Assembly (NCBI RefSeq): GCF_029892515.1
Contig: NZ_JARXVF010000005.1
Span: forward strand, 124,001-188,000
DNA length: 64,000 bases
DNA from: Pseudaminobacter soli (ex Li et al. 2025)
GTDB taxonomy: Bacteria; Pseudomonadota; Alphaproteobacteria; Rhizobiales; Rhizobiaceae
Reading direction: 5' to 3'
The translations under genes were made by a program, and so were the position numbers. The stretch's first letter is position 1. Every line of letters starts with the position of its first letter. This document shows positions 49,662 through 57,996 of this stretch, piece by piece. Below the pieces are notes generated by a model, which saw nothing but the letters and a program-made list of their open reading frames with translations, was not told the DNA's origin and ran no database searches.

Positions 49662-50659
49662 TTCACCACGAAGCCATGCGCGAAGGGATCGCGATCGTCG
49701 ATGAAGATCGTGTTGATGCCGGTCTGCCGCGCCCAGCCCGCGATGGAGGGGATGATCGCATCGCGATCGGCAACCTTCGTCGCCGCCTCGACCCGGCCCT
49801 TGAACAACGAGCCGATGATCGATTCATGGACGAATTCGTCGCCGACCTTCAGCTTGCCCTTGGCGGCGAGCTGGGCCATGCGGGCCGAAGTGCCGGTGCC
49901 ACACGGCGAACGGTCGATGGCCTTCTCGCCGTAGAACACGGCGTTGCGGGCATGCGCGCCCTCGACCGTCGGCTTGCCGGTCCACTCAATGTGGCTGAGG
50001 CCCTGGATCTGCGGATGCTCGGGATGGACGAACTCGTACTTTGCGTTGAGCGCCGCGCGCAGCTTCGGGCTCCAGCCTACCAGTTCGCCGGCGGTGTGGT
50101 CGGCCATATCGCGGAAATTCTTCTGCGGCTCGACAATGGCGTAGAAGTTGCCGCCATAGGCGACGTCAACGACGATCTCGCCCAGGCCCTCGACCTCGGC
50201 GGTCAGGCCTTCCGCATAGAGGAAGCCGGGCACGTTGGTGAGGCGCACTTCCTCAACGAAACGGCCTTCCTGGCGATAGGTGATGTCGACCTTGCCGGCA
50301 GGCGTGTCGAGCGACAGCTTGCCCGGCTCGCGCGGCGTGATCAGGCCATTCTCGATCGCCATGGTGATCGTGCCGATGGTGCCGTGGCCGCACATGGGCA
50401 GGCAGCCCGAGGTCTCGATGAACAGCACCGCCACGTCGCAGTCAGGCCGCGTCGGCGGATAGAGGATCGAGCCCGACATCATGTCGTGGCCGCGCGGTTC
50501 GAACATCAGGCCGGTACGGATCCAGTCGAACTCGCGCAGAAAATGCGCGCGCTTTTCCAGCATGTTCGCGCCCTCGAGGCGCGGGCCGCCGCCCGAAACG
50601 AGGCGAACGGGATTGCCGCAAGTATGTCCGTCAATGCACGAGAAAGTATGATTGGCCAT
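49658..50659 (-). CDS. 4-Hydroxyproline 2-epimerase
   Basis: 333-residue proline-racemase-family enzyme from the ATG at 50659 ([13 protein letters not shown]). Both catalytic Cys are present: Cys90 in [10 protein letters not shown] and Cys253 in [14 protein letters not shown], as required for two-base epimerisation. It should convert trans-4-hydroxy-L-proline to cis-4-hydroxy-D-proline, the entry step of the Hyp pathway, in line with the following oxidase gene. The extended frame to 50875 overlaps the dehydrogenase gene and is Arg/Pro-rich, so that start is rejected. Coupled to the aconitase X gene by a four-base overlap. Confidence 0.93.
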   Translation of the reverse strand: MANHTFSCIDGHTCGNPVRLVSGGGPRLEGANMLEKRAHFLREFDWIRTGLMFEPRGHDMMSGSILYPPTRPDCDVAVLFIETSGCLPMCGHGTIGTITMAIENGLITPREPGKLSLDTPAGKVDITYRQEGRFVEEVRLTNVPGFLYAEGLTAEVEGLGEIVVDVAYGGNFYAIVEPQKNFRDMADHTAGELVGWSPKLRAALNAKYEFVHPEHPQIQGLSHIEWTGKPTVEGAHARNAVFYGEKAIDRSPCGTGTSARMAQLAAKGKLKVGDEFVHESIIGSLFKGRVEAATKVADRDAIIPSIAGWARQTGINTIFIDDRDPFAHGFVVK

Positions 50660-50673
50660 GGCCGAGACCCCTG

Positions 50674-51927
50674 TCAGAACCTTTGAGGCGAGAAAGATGC
50701 AATGTCGATGGCGGGCGCCCTGCCGGTCAAGAGATCGGCGACGATCCGGGCAGTGCCCGCCGATTGAGTCAGGCCGAGATGGCCATGGCCGAATGCGTAG
50801 ATAACGCGCTGCGTGGCGCGGGCAGCGCCGATTGCGGGCAGGCTGTCGGGCAGCGACGGGCGGAAGCCCATCCACTGCACCCCGCGCTCCGGCTTCAGCC
50901 CGGGCAGGAAGGCCTGCGCCTTGCGCAGCATGGCTTCCGAGCGACGGAAATTCGGCGGCAGCTTGAGCCCACCGAGCTCCACCGCGCCGCCGACGCGGAT
51001 GCCGGTCGATAGGCGGGAGACGACGAAGCCATGACCGCCGAACGTGACCTGCGTGCGCAGGTCGAAGGCATCTGAGGGAAGCGTGGTGTTGTAGCCGCGC
51101 TCGGTTTCAAGCGGGATGCTCTCGCCGATGGTTCGCGCGATCCGGTGCGAGAAGGCGCCAGCAGCGAGCACGACCTTTGCCGCGCGCCGCACACCGCCAT
51201 CGGCGGTCAGCACCTCGACGCCGCCGTCGACCGGGCGCAGCGCGATGACCTCGGCACGCTCGACCGGGCCTTGCTTTGAACGGAAGTGGTCGGCCAAGGC
51301 GATCGTGTAGAGCTTGGGGTCGGCAATGGAGTACCAGCCGGGGGTGAAGGTGCCATGCGTGAAGCGCGGCGAAAGGCCTGGCTGGATCACTGCCATCTCG
51401 GCTGCGTTGAGGTGACGGAACTCGATCCCGTGCTCCTCTCGCGCCTTCCAGCCGGGGAGCGAAGCCTTGAGTTCGGCTTCGCCCTCATAGACCTGAAGAT
51501 TGCCCTCCTTGCGCAGCATGGGCATGGTGCCAGTCTGCTGCAGGAAGGGTTCCAGTTCTGCCTTGGACAGATCCATCATCGCGGTCTGAGCCGTGGTCGA
51601 ATGGGCTACACGCTTGGGCGAGCAGGCGCGCCAGAAGCGGAACATCCACGGTGCGATCTGCACGGCATAGGCGGGCGGCACCGCCAGCGGACCGAGCGGA
51701 TCGAGCAGCCACTTGGGCGCCTTTTTCAGGATGCCCGGCGAGGCAAGCGGCAGGATATCGGTGAAGGCAAAAGCTCCGGCATTGCCCGCCGATGCGCCGG
51801 CGGCCGGGCCTTCGCGATCCAGCACGGTGACGGAAAATCCCCGCGCCTGCGCGGCAATCGCCGCCGACAGCCCGACGACCCCTGCCCCGATAACGATGAC
51901 GTCGGCCTCAGCCTGCTCTTTCATCAT
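50674..51927 (-). CDS. FAD-dependent D-amino-acid dehydrogenase, probable cis-4-hydroxy-D-proline dehydrogenase
   Basis: About 417 residues of the DadA/GO family. The N-terminal dinucleotide fold is VIVIGAGVVGLSAAIAAQARG; other conserved parts are LDREGPAAGASAGNAGAFA, VVLAAGAFSHRIA, GHGFVVSRLSTGIRVGGAVELGG and the C-terminal YAFGHGHLGLTQSAGTARIVADLL. Two adjacent Mets at 51927 and 51924 follow GAGGGC. In the hydroxyproline context it should oxidise cis-4-hydroxy-D-proline to 4-hydroxy-1-pyrroline-2-carboxylate, passing electrons to the membrane. It lies 14 bases upstream of the epimerase gene and 4 bases downstream of the ABC ATPase gene. Confidence 0.9.
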   Translation of the reverse strand: MMKEQAEADVIVIGAGVVGLSAAIAAQARGFSVTVLDREGPAAGASAGNAGAFAFTDILPLASPGILKKAPKWLLDPLGPLAVPPAYAVQIAPWMFRFWRACSPKRVAHSTTAQTAMMDLSKAELEPFLQQTGTMPMLRKEGNLQVYEGEAELKASLPGWKAREEHGIEFRHLNAAEMAVIQPGLSPRFTHGTFTPGWYSIADPKLYTIALADHFRSKQGPVERAEVIALRPVDGGVEVLTADGGVRRAAKVVLAAGAFSHRIARTIGESIPLETERGYNTTLPSDAFDLRTQVTFGGHGFVVSRLSTGIRVGGAVELGGLKLPPNFRRSEAMLRKAQAFLPGLKPERGVQWMGFRPSLPDSLPAIGAARATQRVIYAFGHGHLGLTQSAGTARIVADLLTGRAPAIDIASFSPQRF

Positions 51928-51931
51928 GCCC

Positions 51932-52654
51932 TCAATGCGTTGCGGCAAGGAACTTCTTGGTCTCGGCGTGCTCCGGCGCGTCGAACAGCTGCTCCGGCTG
52001 GGCAATCTCGGCCATGATACCCTGATGGAAGAAAGCCACGCGGTCGGAGACCTCGCGGGCGAACTTCATTTCATGGGTAACGCAAATCATGGTCATGCCC
52101 TCGGAAGCGAGCATACGAAGCGTATCCAATACCTCACCCACCAGCATGGGGTCGAGCGCCGAAGTCACCTCGTCGAACAGCATGTATTCTGGCGACATTG
52201 CGAGCGCGCGCGCAATGGCCATGCGCTGCTGCTGGCCGCCCGACATGCGGTTCGGATAGACCGAAAGCTTCTCGGCGAGACCGACATGGGTCAGTTGCTT
52301 GACGGCCATCTCCTCGGCCTTCTGCTTGGACATGCCGAGCACCTTGCGGGGCGCGAGCATGACATTCTCCAGCACGGTCAGATGCGGGAAGGCGTTCCAC
52401 TGCTGGAAAACGATGCCCACCTTCTGGCGCAGCTTGTTGAGGTCGGTGGTCTTGGCATGGACATCGGTGCCGTCGATCACGACCTTGCCCGCTGCGATCG
52501 ACTCCAGGCCGTTGATGCAGGTGAGCAGGGTCGACTTGCCCGAGCCGGAGCCGCCGATGACGGTGACGACCTCGCCTTTCTTGACAGTCAGGTTGATGCC
52601 CTTCAGGACCTCCAACTGGCCGAAGGATTTGCGGACGTTTTCGATCTCAATCAT
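51932..52654 (-). CDS. Polar amino-acid ABC transporter ATP-binding protein (hydroxyproline operon)
   Basis: 240-residue ATPase from the ATG at 52654. Walker A GGSGSGKS is at 34-41, the Q-loop in GIVFQQWNAFPH, signature MSGGQQQR near 137-144, Walker B YMLFDEVTSALDP near 157-169 and the H-loop in VTHEMKF. It overlaps the end of the upstream permease gene by eight bases. With two permeases and a binding protein it forms a complete importer that, from its operon, should carry hydroxyproline or proline betaine-like substrates (inference). Confidence 0.95.
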   Translation of the reverse strand: MIEIENVRKSFGQLEVLKGINLTVKKGEVVTVIGGSGSGKSTLLTCINGLESIAAGKVVIDGTDVHAKTTDLNKLRQKVGIVFQQWNAFPHLTVLENVMLAPRKVLGMSKQKAEEMAVKQLTHVGLAEKLSVYPNRMSGGQQQRMAIARALAMSPEYMLFDEVTSALDPMLVGEVLDTLRMLASEGMTMICVTHEMKFAREVSDRVAFFHQGIMAEIAQPEQLFDAPEHAETKKFLAATH

Positions 52655-53300
52655 TGGGGGACCACCGTTTTTCGAGATACCCGCCAAGTCGGGCGATGGG
52701 AAGGCTGATGATGAAGTAGATGGCGCCGCAGATCAGCAGGATGAACAGAGGCTCCTGCAGGCGCGTGACGAGGATCTGCGAGGCACGCAGGAGCTCGATC
52801 AACCCGAGCCAGAGCACGAGCGCGGAGTCCTTCATGACGCCGAGCGTCAGGCCGATCCACGAAGGCAACGAGACGCGGATGGCAAGCGGCGCCACGATGT
52901 AGCGCATGTCCTGGAACCAGGTCATGCCGAGCGAGCGGGCCGCGCGACGGGTGTTCATCGGCACGGAGTCGATGCCGCCGCGCACGATCTCGGTGCAATA
53001 GGCCGCCGTATAGAGCGACAGCACCACGCAGGACGTCGTGAAAGGGGGCCAGCCGAGCTTCATGATGGACTGCAGCGCGTTGCCCAGCACGAGCTGGATC
53101 AGGAGCGGCACCGAGCGGAATATGTCGAGCACGAAGGTGAGCGGAATCGCCCAGTAAGGTCCGAGCTGGAAGCGGATCACCCCGAACAGGACGCCGAGCA
53201 CGGTGCCGGCGGCGACCGAAACGGCGGTGACTGTAAGCGTCATCCCCGCGCCATGCGCAAGGAAGACGAGATCACTCCAGGAGAGGGCAGTGTTGAACAT
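52647..53300 (-). CDS. Polar amino-acid ABC transporter permease
   Basis: 217-residue membrane protein from the ATG at 53300, preceded by AGGTGAGAG. Several hydrophobic helices and the EAA loop (YTAAYCTEIVRGGIDSVPMNTRRAARSLGMTWFQDMRYIVAPLAIR) are present. It pairs with the second permease encoded immediately upstream. Start at 53309 is less likely because the ribosome site fits 53300. Confidence 0.94.
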   Translation of the reverse strand: MFNTALSWSDLVFLAHGAGMTLTVTAVSVAAGTVLGVLFGVIRFQLGPYWAIPLTFVLDIFRSVPLLIQLVLGNALQSIMKLGWPPFTTSCVVLSLYTAAYCTEIVRGGIDSVPMNTRRAARSLGMTWFQDMRYIVAPLAIRVSLPSWIGLTLGVMKDSALVLWLGLIELLRASQILVTRLQEPLFILLICGAIYFIISLPIARLGGYLEKRWSPND

Positions 53301-53314
53301 CTCTCTCACCTGTC

Positions 53315-53980
53315 TCAGTAGCGGAACATGCGCGAGGCGAAGGCCCGGGCGGCCAGCGTCACGACCTTGGCGATGACGTAGTAGATCACCGCGGCGATCG
53401 CGAAGAACTCGAAGGTGCGGAAGGAGCGAGCGTTCAGCTCCTGCGTGATCCCGGTGAGGTCGGTGTTCATGCCGACGGTGACGCCAAGCGAAGTCATCAG
53501 GATCGCCCAGACCATCTGGTTAGTGACCGGCAGGAAGGCGACGCGCAGCATTTGCGGCAGCACGATCATCCGGAAGGCTTGCAGCGAGGTCATACCCAGC
53601 GAACGCCCGGCGCGTGCCTGGGTCTCGGGGATGGCCTTGAGCGCGCCACGAAAGTTTTCGGCCAGATAGCCTGCATTGTTGAAGGCGATGCCGACCAGGA
53701 GCGCAATGAACGGGCTCAGGTGGATGCCGAAATTGCCGAGGCCGAAATGGGCCATGTAGATCTGGAACAGAGCGGGCGTGTTGCGCGCCACCTCGACCCA
53801 GGCCGTAGCGAAACCGCCGAGCAGGCGGCTTCCGGACAGCCGGAACAGTGTCAGCACAATGGCGATTGCCATGCCGATGATCATGGACAGGAGCGCGATC
53901 TGCAGCGTGACCAACGCGCCATCAAGCATCTGCGGCAAAGCCTTCAGAGCCTGGTTCCAATGGAAGGTGTAGTGGAACAT
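53315..53980 (-). CDS. Polar amino-acid ABC transporter permease (second subunit)
   Basis: 221-residue permease beginning MFHYTFHWNQALKALPQML, a common N-terminus for HisM/GltJ-type subunits. EAA loop: NAGYLAENFRGALKAIPETQARAGRSLGMTSLQAFRMIVLPQMLR. Together with the adjacent permease gene it should form the heterodimeric channel of the importer. The gap to the binding-protein gene is 71 bases. Confidence 0.94.
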   Translation of the reverse strand: MFHYTFHWNQALKALPQMLDGALVTLQIALLSMIIGMAIAIVLTLFRLSGSRLLGGFATAWVEVARNTPALFQIYMAHFGLGNFGIHLSPFIALLVGIAFNNAGYLAENFRGALKAIPETQARAGRSLGMTSLQAFRMIVLPQMLRVAFLPVTNQMVWAILMTSLGVTVGMNTDLTGITQELNARSFRTFEFFAIAAVIYYVIAKVVTLAARAFASRMFRY

Positions 53981-54051
53981 TACCGTCTCACATTGGGAAA
54001 GGATAAACGGCGCGAGGTGTTTTGCCTCGCGCCGCCAGAGAAACGGTCAGA

Positions 54052-54858
54052 TCAGCGGTAGACGCCGTTCACCGCGAGCGACGGCACCTCGCCGCCAACC
54101 CACTTCTCGTAGAGTTCGGCGTAGCGGCCAGTGCGAACCTGCTGGTTGATGAACAGGTTCAGGTAGTTGATGAGGCCGTATTCCTCGCGGTTGGTGAAGA
54201 GCGCGACATAGTCGATGTCGTAGGGCGCGTTGCCGACGACAGAAATGCCGGCGAACTTGCCGCTCTTGACGTTGGACTGGGCAACCGTCGAGGTCGAAAC
54301 CGTGGCGTCGATCTGGCCCTGGCTGAGCGCCAGGAAGACGTCGGCCTGGGTCTGGTACGGACGGAATTCGCCCACGCCCCATTCCTTGACCGACTTTTCG
54401 AGCGCGATGGCTTCGAACGTGCCGGCGGTGGCGCCGACGACCTTGCCCTTCATGTCTTCGAAGGACTTGACGCCCGACTTGTCGTTGGCCGTGACGGCCA
54501 TCTGGAAGGCGAAGTAGGGAACGGTCATGCCGACCGTCTTGGCGCGCTCAAGCGTGTCGGAGGTCGAGGCAACGCCCACGTCGACGCGGCCCGACATCAG
54601 CGCCGGGATGCGCTCGGGGAACGGCGTCTCGACGATTTCGGCGGTGACGCCGAGCGCCTTGGCCAGATCGTTGCAGTAGTCGACGTCGAAGCCGATCGGG
54701 TTGTTGTTTTCATCGCGCGCACCCATCGGAGGGAAGTCGAGCACAACGGCGCAGCGAAGCGTGCCCGAGGCGATGATGTCGTCCAGCTTGTCGGCGTGAG
54801 CCTGGCCAGCCAGTGCGGTAGCGGCCATGAGGCCGAAGGCGAGGACCGAAGTTCTCAT
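54052..54858 (-). CDS. Polar amino-acid ABC transporter substrate-binding protein
   Basis: 268-residue periplasmic protein of the SBP_bac_3 family. Signal peptide 1-22 (MRTSVLAFGLMAATALAGQAHA). The two lobes carry LRCAVVLDFPPMGARDENNNPIGFDVDYCNDLAKALG, VDVGVASTSDTLERAKTV and GKVVGATAGTFEAIAL, with the usual Asp/Arg/Thr residues for an alpha-amino acid. First gene of the leftward hydroxyproline operon; its promoter region holds a 9-base inverted repeat and a GTATAC-N5-GTAT motif. Confidence 0.94.
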   Translation of the reverse strand: MRTSVLAFGLMAATALAGQAHADKLDDIIASGTLRCAVVLDFPPMGARDENNNPIGFDVDYCNDLAKALGVTAEIVETPFPERIPALMSGRVDVGVASTSDTLERAKTVGMTVPYFAFQMAVTANDKSGVKSFEDMKGKVVGATAGTFEAIALEKSVKEWGVGEFRPYQTQADVFLALSQGQIDATVSTSTVAQSNVKSGKFAGISVVGNAPYDIDYVALFTNREEYGLINYLNLFINQQVRTGRYAELYEKWVGGEVPSLAVNGVYR

Positions 54859-54941
54859 TCTTATACTCTCTCCCTGAGTAGGTCTGTCGGTTGACGAGGG
54901 CGCACTATTTCGTGTCGGAGAGCGTAAATCAATCCAAAAAT

Positions 54942-54981
54942 ACAAGGCGTATACAAAAAGTATATGAAGAGGACGCCTTGT
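54942..54981 (-). promoter_or_regulatory. Inverted repeat and GTATAC motif upstream of the hydroxyproline operon
   Basis: ACAAGGCGT (54942-54950) and ACGCCTTGT (54973-54981) are perfect nine-base arms. The enclosed stretch starts with GTATACAAAAAGTATAT (54949-54965), which shares GTATAC-N5-GTAT with 56739-56755 upstream of the reductase gene. It lies 84-123 bases before the binding-protein ATG and is a candidate operator or leader hairpin. Confidence 0.5.
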
Positions 54982-55036
54982 CGCGCCGCAGGAAGTGGAC
55001 CTTCCGCAATGGAAGGCCCACCCTGTCCGGCCGATC

Positions 55037-55135
55037 GCTGATCCCAAAAAGTTGGAGACTTTTGGACAGGGTCCTGCGGCAAAAGCGCATACCCGTGAGC
55101 GAGATGGCTCATCGAAGAGAAGCCATCCCGCTTGA
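55037..55135. repeat. Rhizobial palindromic intergenic element, copy 3 (degenerate)
   Basis: GCTGATCCCAAAAAGT, a five-base centre, and ACTTTTGGACAGGGTCCTGC repeat the plan of the copies at 15882 and 47877 with altered outer arms. The tail GGCAAAAGCGC leads to a hairpin GAGCGAGATGGC/GCCATCCCGCTT that ends just before the stop of the dehydrogenase gene. Confidence 0.6.
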
Positions 55136-55140
55136 GGGGA

Positions 55141-56658
55141 TCAGGCGAAGAAGTCTTCGGGCAGCAGCCCTTCAGGCATGTTCTGGTAGGAGACCGGCCG
55201 CAGGAAACGGCGGATGGACATGGTCCCGACGCTGGTCGCCCCAAAATTGGTCGAGGCCGGATAGGGCCCGCCATGCACCATCGTGTCGACCACCTCGACC
55301 CCCGTCGGGAAGCCATTGACCAGCACGCGGCCCGCCTTGCGCTCAAGCACCGGGCGCAGGCGGCGTGCGGCGTCCAGATCGCCCGCATCCATGTGAATGG
55401 TCGCGGTCAGCTGGCCTTCGAACCCGCGTGCGATCTGCTCCATCTCATCGAGCGAGCCAACCCGAACCACCAGGCCGAGCGGTCCGAAGACCTCCTCGCC
55501 CAGCGCGTGGTCGGAAAGGAACTGTTCGCCCGTCGTCTCGAACAGATTGGGCTTGGCAGCCCGACCTGCCGACTCGGTCACGAGCAGCGGCTTCAGCGTA
55601 TTGCGCGTCTCAAAGCGTGCCTGCCCGTCGTGATAGGCCTTGGCGATACCGTCGGTCAGCATGGTCTGCGGGCCGACTTTGCCCAGCGCCTCGACCGCAG
55701 CGCCGATGAAGCGGTCTGCATCGGCGCCATCGATCACCACGGCAATGCCGGGATTGGTGCAGAACTGACCTGCGCCCATGGTGAGCGAACCCGCCCAACC
55801 CTGGCCCAGCGACTCGGCGCGCGCCTTCAGCGCCTCGGGCAGCAACATCATCGGGTTGACCGAACCGAGTTCGCCGAAGAACGGGATCGGCTCCGGCCGT
55901 GCGGCGCAGAGATTGAAGAGCGCGCGGCCGCCGGCGAGCGAGCCGGTGAAGCCCACCGCCTTGATGCGCGGATGCTGCACCAGCGCATGGCCGACCTCGC
56001 GGCTGCCGCCCTGGATCAGCGAAAACACGCCGGGATGCACGCCGGTCTTGGCAATTGCCGCCTCGACGGCCTGGGCAATGATCTCGCCGGTGCCAGGATG
56101 CGCCGAATGGCCCTTCACCACCACCGGGCAGCCAGCGGCGAGCGCGGCAGCGGTGTCGCCGCCTGCGGTCGAGAAGGCGAGCGGGAAATTCGAGGCACCG
56201 AATACCGCCACCGGCCCGATCGGCCGCTGGATCAGGCGGATCTCGGGGCGCGGCGCCGGCTGACGCTCGGGCATTGCCGCGTCGAAGCGGCGATCGAGAT
56301 AGTCGCCCTTCTCGATGTGGTCCGCGAACAGCCTCAGCTGGCCGGTCGTGCGGCCCCGCTCACCCTGCAGTCGCGCTTCGGGCAGGCCGGTTTCCTGGCT
56401 GCCGATCTCGGTGATCGCCTCGGCACGGGCTTCGATCTCGTCGGCGATGGCGCGCAGGAAGGCCGCGCGCTCCTTGCGCGAGGAATTGCCATAGCTCCAG
56501 AAGGCATCCTCAGCGGCCTCGCAGGCGCGGTTCACCAGATCCACGGTACCGGCGGCAAAGTGATGCACGGGGCCGTGCGCCGGGGCGCTGGCGAACGTAC
56601 CCGCGCCATCGAGCCATTCGCCCGCGACGAGGTGTTTTCCTTTTGGGGTGAAGACCAT
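55141..56658 (-). CDS. 2-Oxoglutarate semialdehyde dehydrogenase (aldehyde dehydrogenase, NADP+)
   Basis: 505-residue aldehyde dehydrogenase with Asn157 (FGASNFPLAF), Lys182 (VVVKGHSAHP), Glu263 (FFGELGSVNP) and catalytic Cys300 (GAGQFCTNPG). The wording FGASNFPLAFSTAGGDTAAALAAGCPVVVKGH is characteristic of the 2,5-dioxovalerate (alpha-ketoglutaric semialdehyde) dehydrogenase branch, including the type induced by hydroxyproline. It would oxidise the semialdehyde from the deaminase at 57997 to 2-oxoglutarate. Divergent from the reductase gene. Confidence 0.93.
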   Translation of the reverse strand: MVFTPKGKHLVAGEWLDGAGTFASAPAHGPVHHFAAGTVDLVNRACEAAEDAFWSYGNSSRKERAAFLRAIADEIEARAEAITEIGSQETGLPEARLQGERGRTTGQLRLFADHIEKGDYLDRRFDAAMPERQPAPRPEIRLIQRPIGPVAVFGASNFPLAFSTAGGDTAAALAAGCPVVVKGHSAHPGTGEIIAQAVEAAIAKTGVHPGVFSLIQGGSREVGHALVQHPRIKAVGFTGSLAGGRALFNLCAARPEPIPFFGELGSVNPMMLLPEALKARAESLGQGWAGSLTMGAGQFCTNPGIAVVIDGADADRFIGAAVEALGKVGPQTMLTDGIAKAYHDGQARFETRNTLKPLLVTESAGRAAKPNLFETTGEQFLSDHALGEEVFGPLGLVVRVGSLDEMEQIARGFEGQLTATIHMDAGDLDAARRLRPVLERKAGRVLVNGFPTGVEVVDTMVHGGPYPASTNFGATSVGTMSIRRFLRPVSYQNMPEGLLPEDFFA

Positions 56659-56730
56659 ATGAGGTTCCTTTCTCGATGACCCGGCGCGGGGTTCGGTGAC
56701 GAACGACCTGCCGTCGAATTTGCACTTGTC

Positions 56731-56759
56731 GAGTATTTGTATACTCTATGTATGCAAAA
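56731..56759. promoter_or_regulatory. Candidate operator between the divergent dehydrogenase and reductase genes
   Basis: GAGTAT-TTGT-ATACTC (56731-56746) is a perfect inverted repeat, and overlapping it TTTGTATAC (56737-56745) and GTATGCAAA (56751-56759) form another with one mismatch and a five-base spacer. The GTATAC-N5-GTAT core is shared with 54949-54965. The position between two divergent catabolic genes suits a GntR-type regulator. Confidence 0.5.
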
Positions 56760-56809
56760 CATCAACCGCACTGCCCGTTCCGGTCGGGCTCAGCCACGAG
56801 AGAGACGAC

Positions 56810-57847
56810 ATGAGTAATACCACCGCCCTGCCGATCAGCGCGCTGCACGAGCGCGTCGAGGCAATCTTCCGCAAGGCGGGTCTCAACGCCATTCAGTCGG
56901 GCGCGCTGGCCCGGGTGATCACGGCCGGAGAACGCGACGCCTGCAAATCGCATGGCATCTACCGAATCGAAGGCACGCTGCGCACGGTCAAGGCGGGCAA
57001 GGTGAAGCCGGATGCGGTGCCGGAACTCGTGCTTCAGGAAGGCTCGGCGATCGTGAGGGTGAATGCCAAGAGCGGCTTTGCCAACCCGGCCTTCGAGCTT
57101 GGAGTGCCGGCCCTCATCGAGCGCGCCCGCTCTTTCGGCCTCGCCGCCCTCGTCATCAATGACTGCACGCATTTCTCCGCCCTCTGGCCGGAGGTGGAAG
57201 CGCTGACCGAACAGGGTCTGGCCGGACTGGTCATGTGCCCCAGCTACTCGACCGTCGCGCCCACCGGCGGCAACAAGCCGCTGCTCGGCACCAACCCAAT
57301 CGCCTTCGGCTGGCCGCGCCCGGGCAAGTCGCCCTACGTCTTCGACTTTGCGACTTCGGTTGCCGCGCGCGGCGAGATCGAGCTGCATCGCCGTGCGGGT
57401 AAGCCGTTGCCGGAAGGCTGGGCGATCGACGCGGAAGGTCATCCGACCACCGATCCGGAAGCCGCGCTGGCCGGCGCCATGCTGCCCTTCGGCGGACACA
57501 AGGGTTCGGCCATCGGCACGATGGTCGAGCTCCTGGCCGGCATCATGATCGGCGATCTGACCAGCCCCGAAGTGCTCGAATATCTCGGCACCACGACGCT
57601 GGCCCCGCCTCATGGCGAACTCATCCTCGCCTTTTCCCCTGAAGCCTTCTCTGCCGGCCGCCCCGGCGATCCCTTCGCGCGTGCGGAGATCCTGTTTGAG
57701 GCGATCGCCGGCCAGGGCGCCCGCCTGCCCTCGCAGCGCCGCTACGCCGCGCGCACCAAATCCGAGGCCGAAGGCATCATCCTGACCGCGGCCGAGATGG
57801 AACAGCTCGACCGCCTGCTCGCGCTCGGGCTCGACGCCGTTTCGTAA
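56810..57847 (+). CDS. Ldh-family (DpkA/LhpD-like) 1-pyrroline-2-carboxylate/1-piperideine-2-carboxylate reductase
   Basis: 345-residue NAD(P)H-dependent enzyme of the malate/L-lactate dehydrogenase (Ldh_2) superfamily. Typical blocks are AGERDACKSHGIYRIEGTLRTV, VNAKSGFANPAFELG, NDCTHFSALWPEVE with catalytic His, GGNKPLLGTNPIAFGWPRPGKSPYVFDFATS and MLPFGGHKGSAIGTMVELLAGI. In hydroxyproline loci this enzyme reduces 1-pyrroline-2-carboxylate, the product of both 3-hydroxyproline dehydratases, to L-proline. Start ATG 56810 with GAGAGA upstream; the frame extends to 56696 across the presumed operator, so the longer start is rejected. Confidence 0.92.
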   Translation: MSNTTALPISALHERVEAIFRKAGLNAIQSGALARVITAGERDACKSHGIYRIEGTLRTVKAGKVKPDAVPELVLQEGSAIVRVNAKSGFANPAFELGVPALIERARSFGLAALVINDCTHFSALWPEVEALTEQGLAGLVMCPSYSTVAPTGGNKPLLGTNPIAFGWPRPGKSPYVFDFATSVAARGEIELHRRAGKPLPEGWAIDAEGHPTTDPEAALAGAMLPFGGHKGSAIGTMVELLAGIMIGDLTSPEVLEYLGTTTLAPPHGELILAFSPEAFSAGRPGDPFARAEILFEAIAGQGARLPSQRRYAARTKSEAEGIILTAAEMEQLDRLLALGLDAVS

Positions 57848-57849
57848 AG

Positions 57850-57900
57850 TCGAAAACCTGGGGCGAGGTGACGACCCAAAGGGAAGTCATCTCGCTCTGG
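57850..57900. repeat. Half copy of the rhizobial palindromic element
   Basis: GGGGCGAGGTGAC and GTCATCTCGCTCTGG enclose a 13-base centre. The order GCG-GGTG-CG-CCC-AAG-GAAG/GAGG-T-ATCTC-CTCT matches the right half of copy 2 (47938-47975). The left GCATGATC half is missing. It lies directly after the reductase stop and could act as a hairpin terminator. Confidence 0.5.
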
Positions 57901-57940
57901 GAGACGGCCAAGGCCATCGCTCTCGCATTCGTCTTGGACA

Positions 57941-57972
57941 AAAAGAAAAGGCCCTCCCGCCGGGAGGGCCTT
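57941..57972 (-). terminator. Rho-independent terminator of the deaminase gene
   Basis: GGCCCTCC pairs with GGAGGGCC around a central CGCCG (57950-57970). Read leftward it continues into CCTTTTCTTTTTG, a strong U-tract, 25 bases after the stop at 57997. Confidence 0.85.
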
Positions 57973-57996
57973 GTCATATCAGGAGATCGCTAGGGA

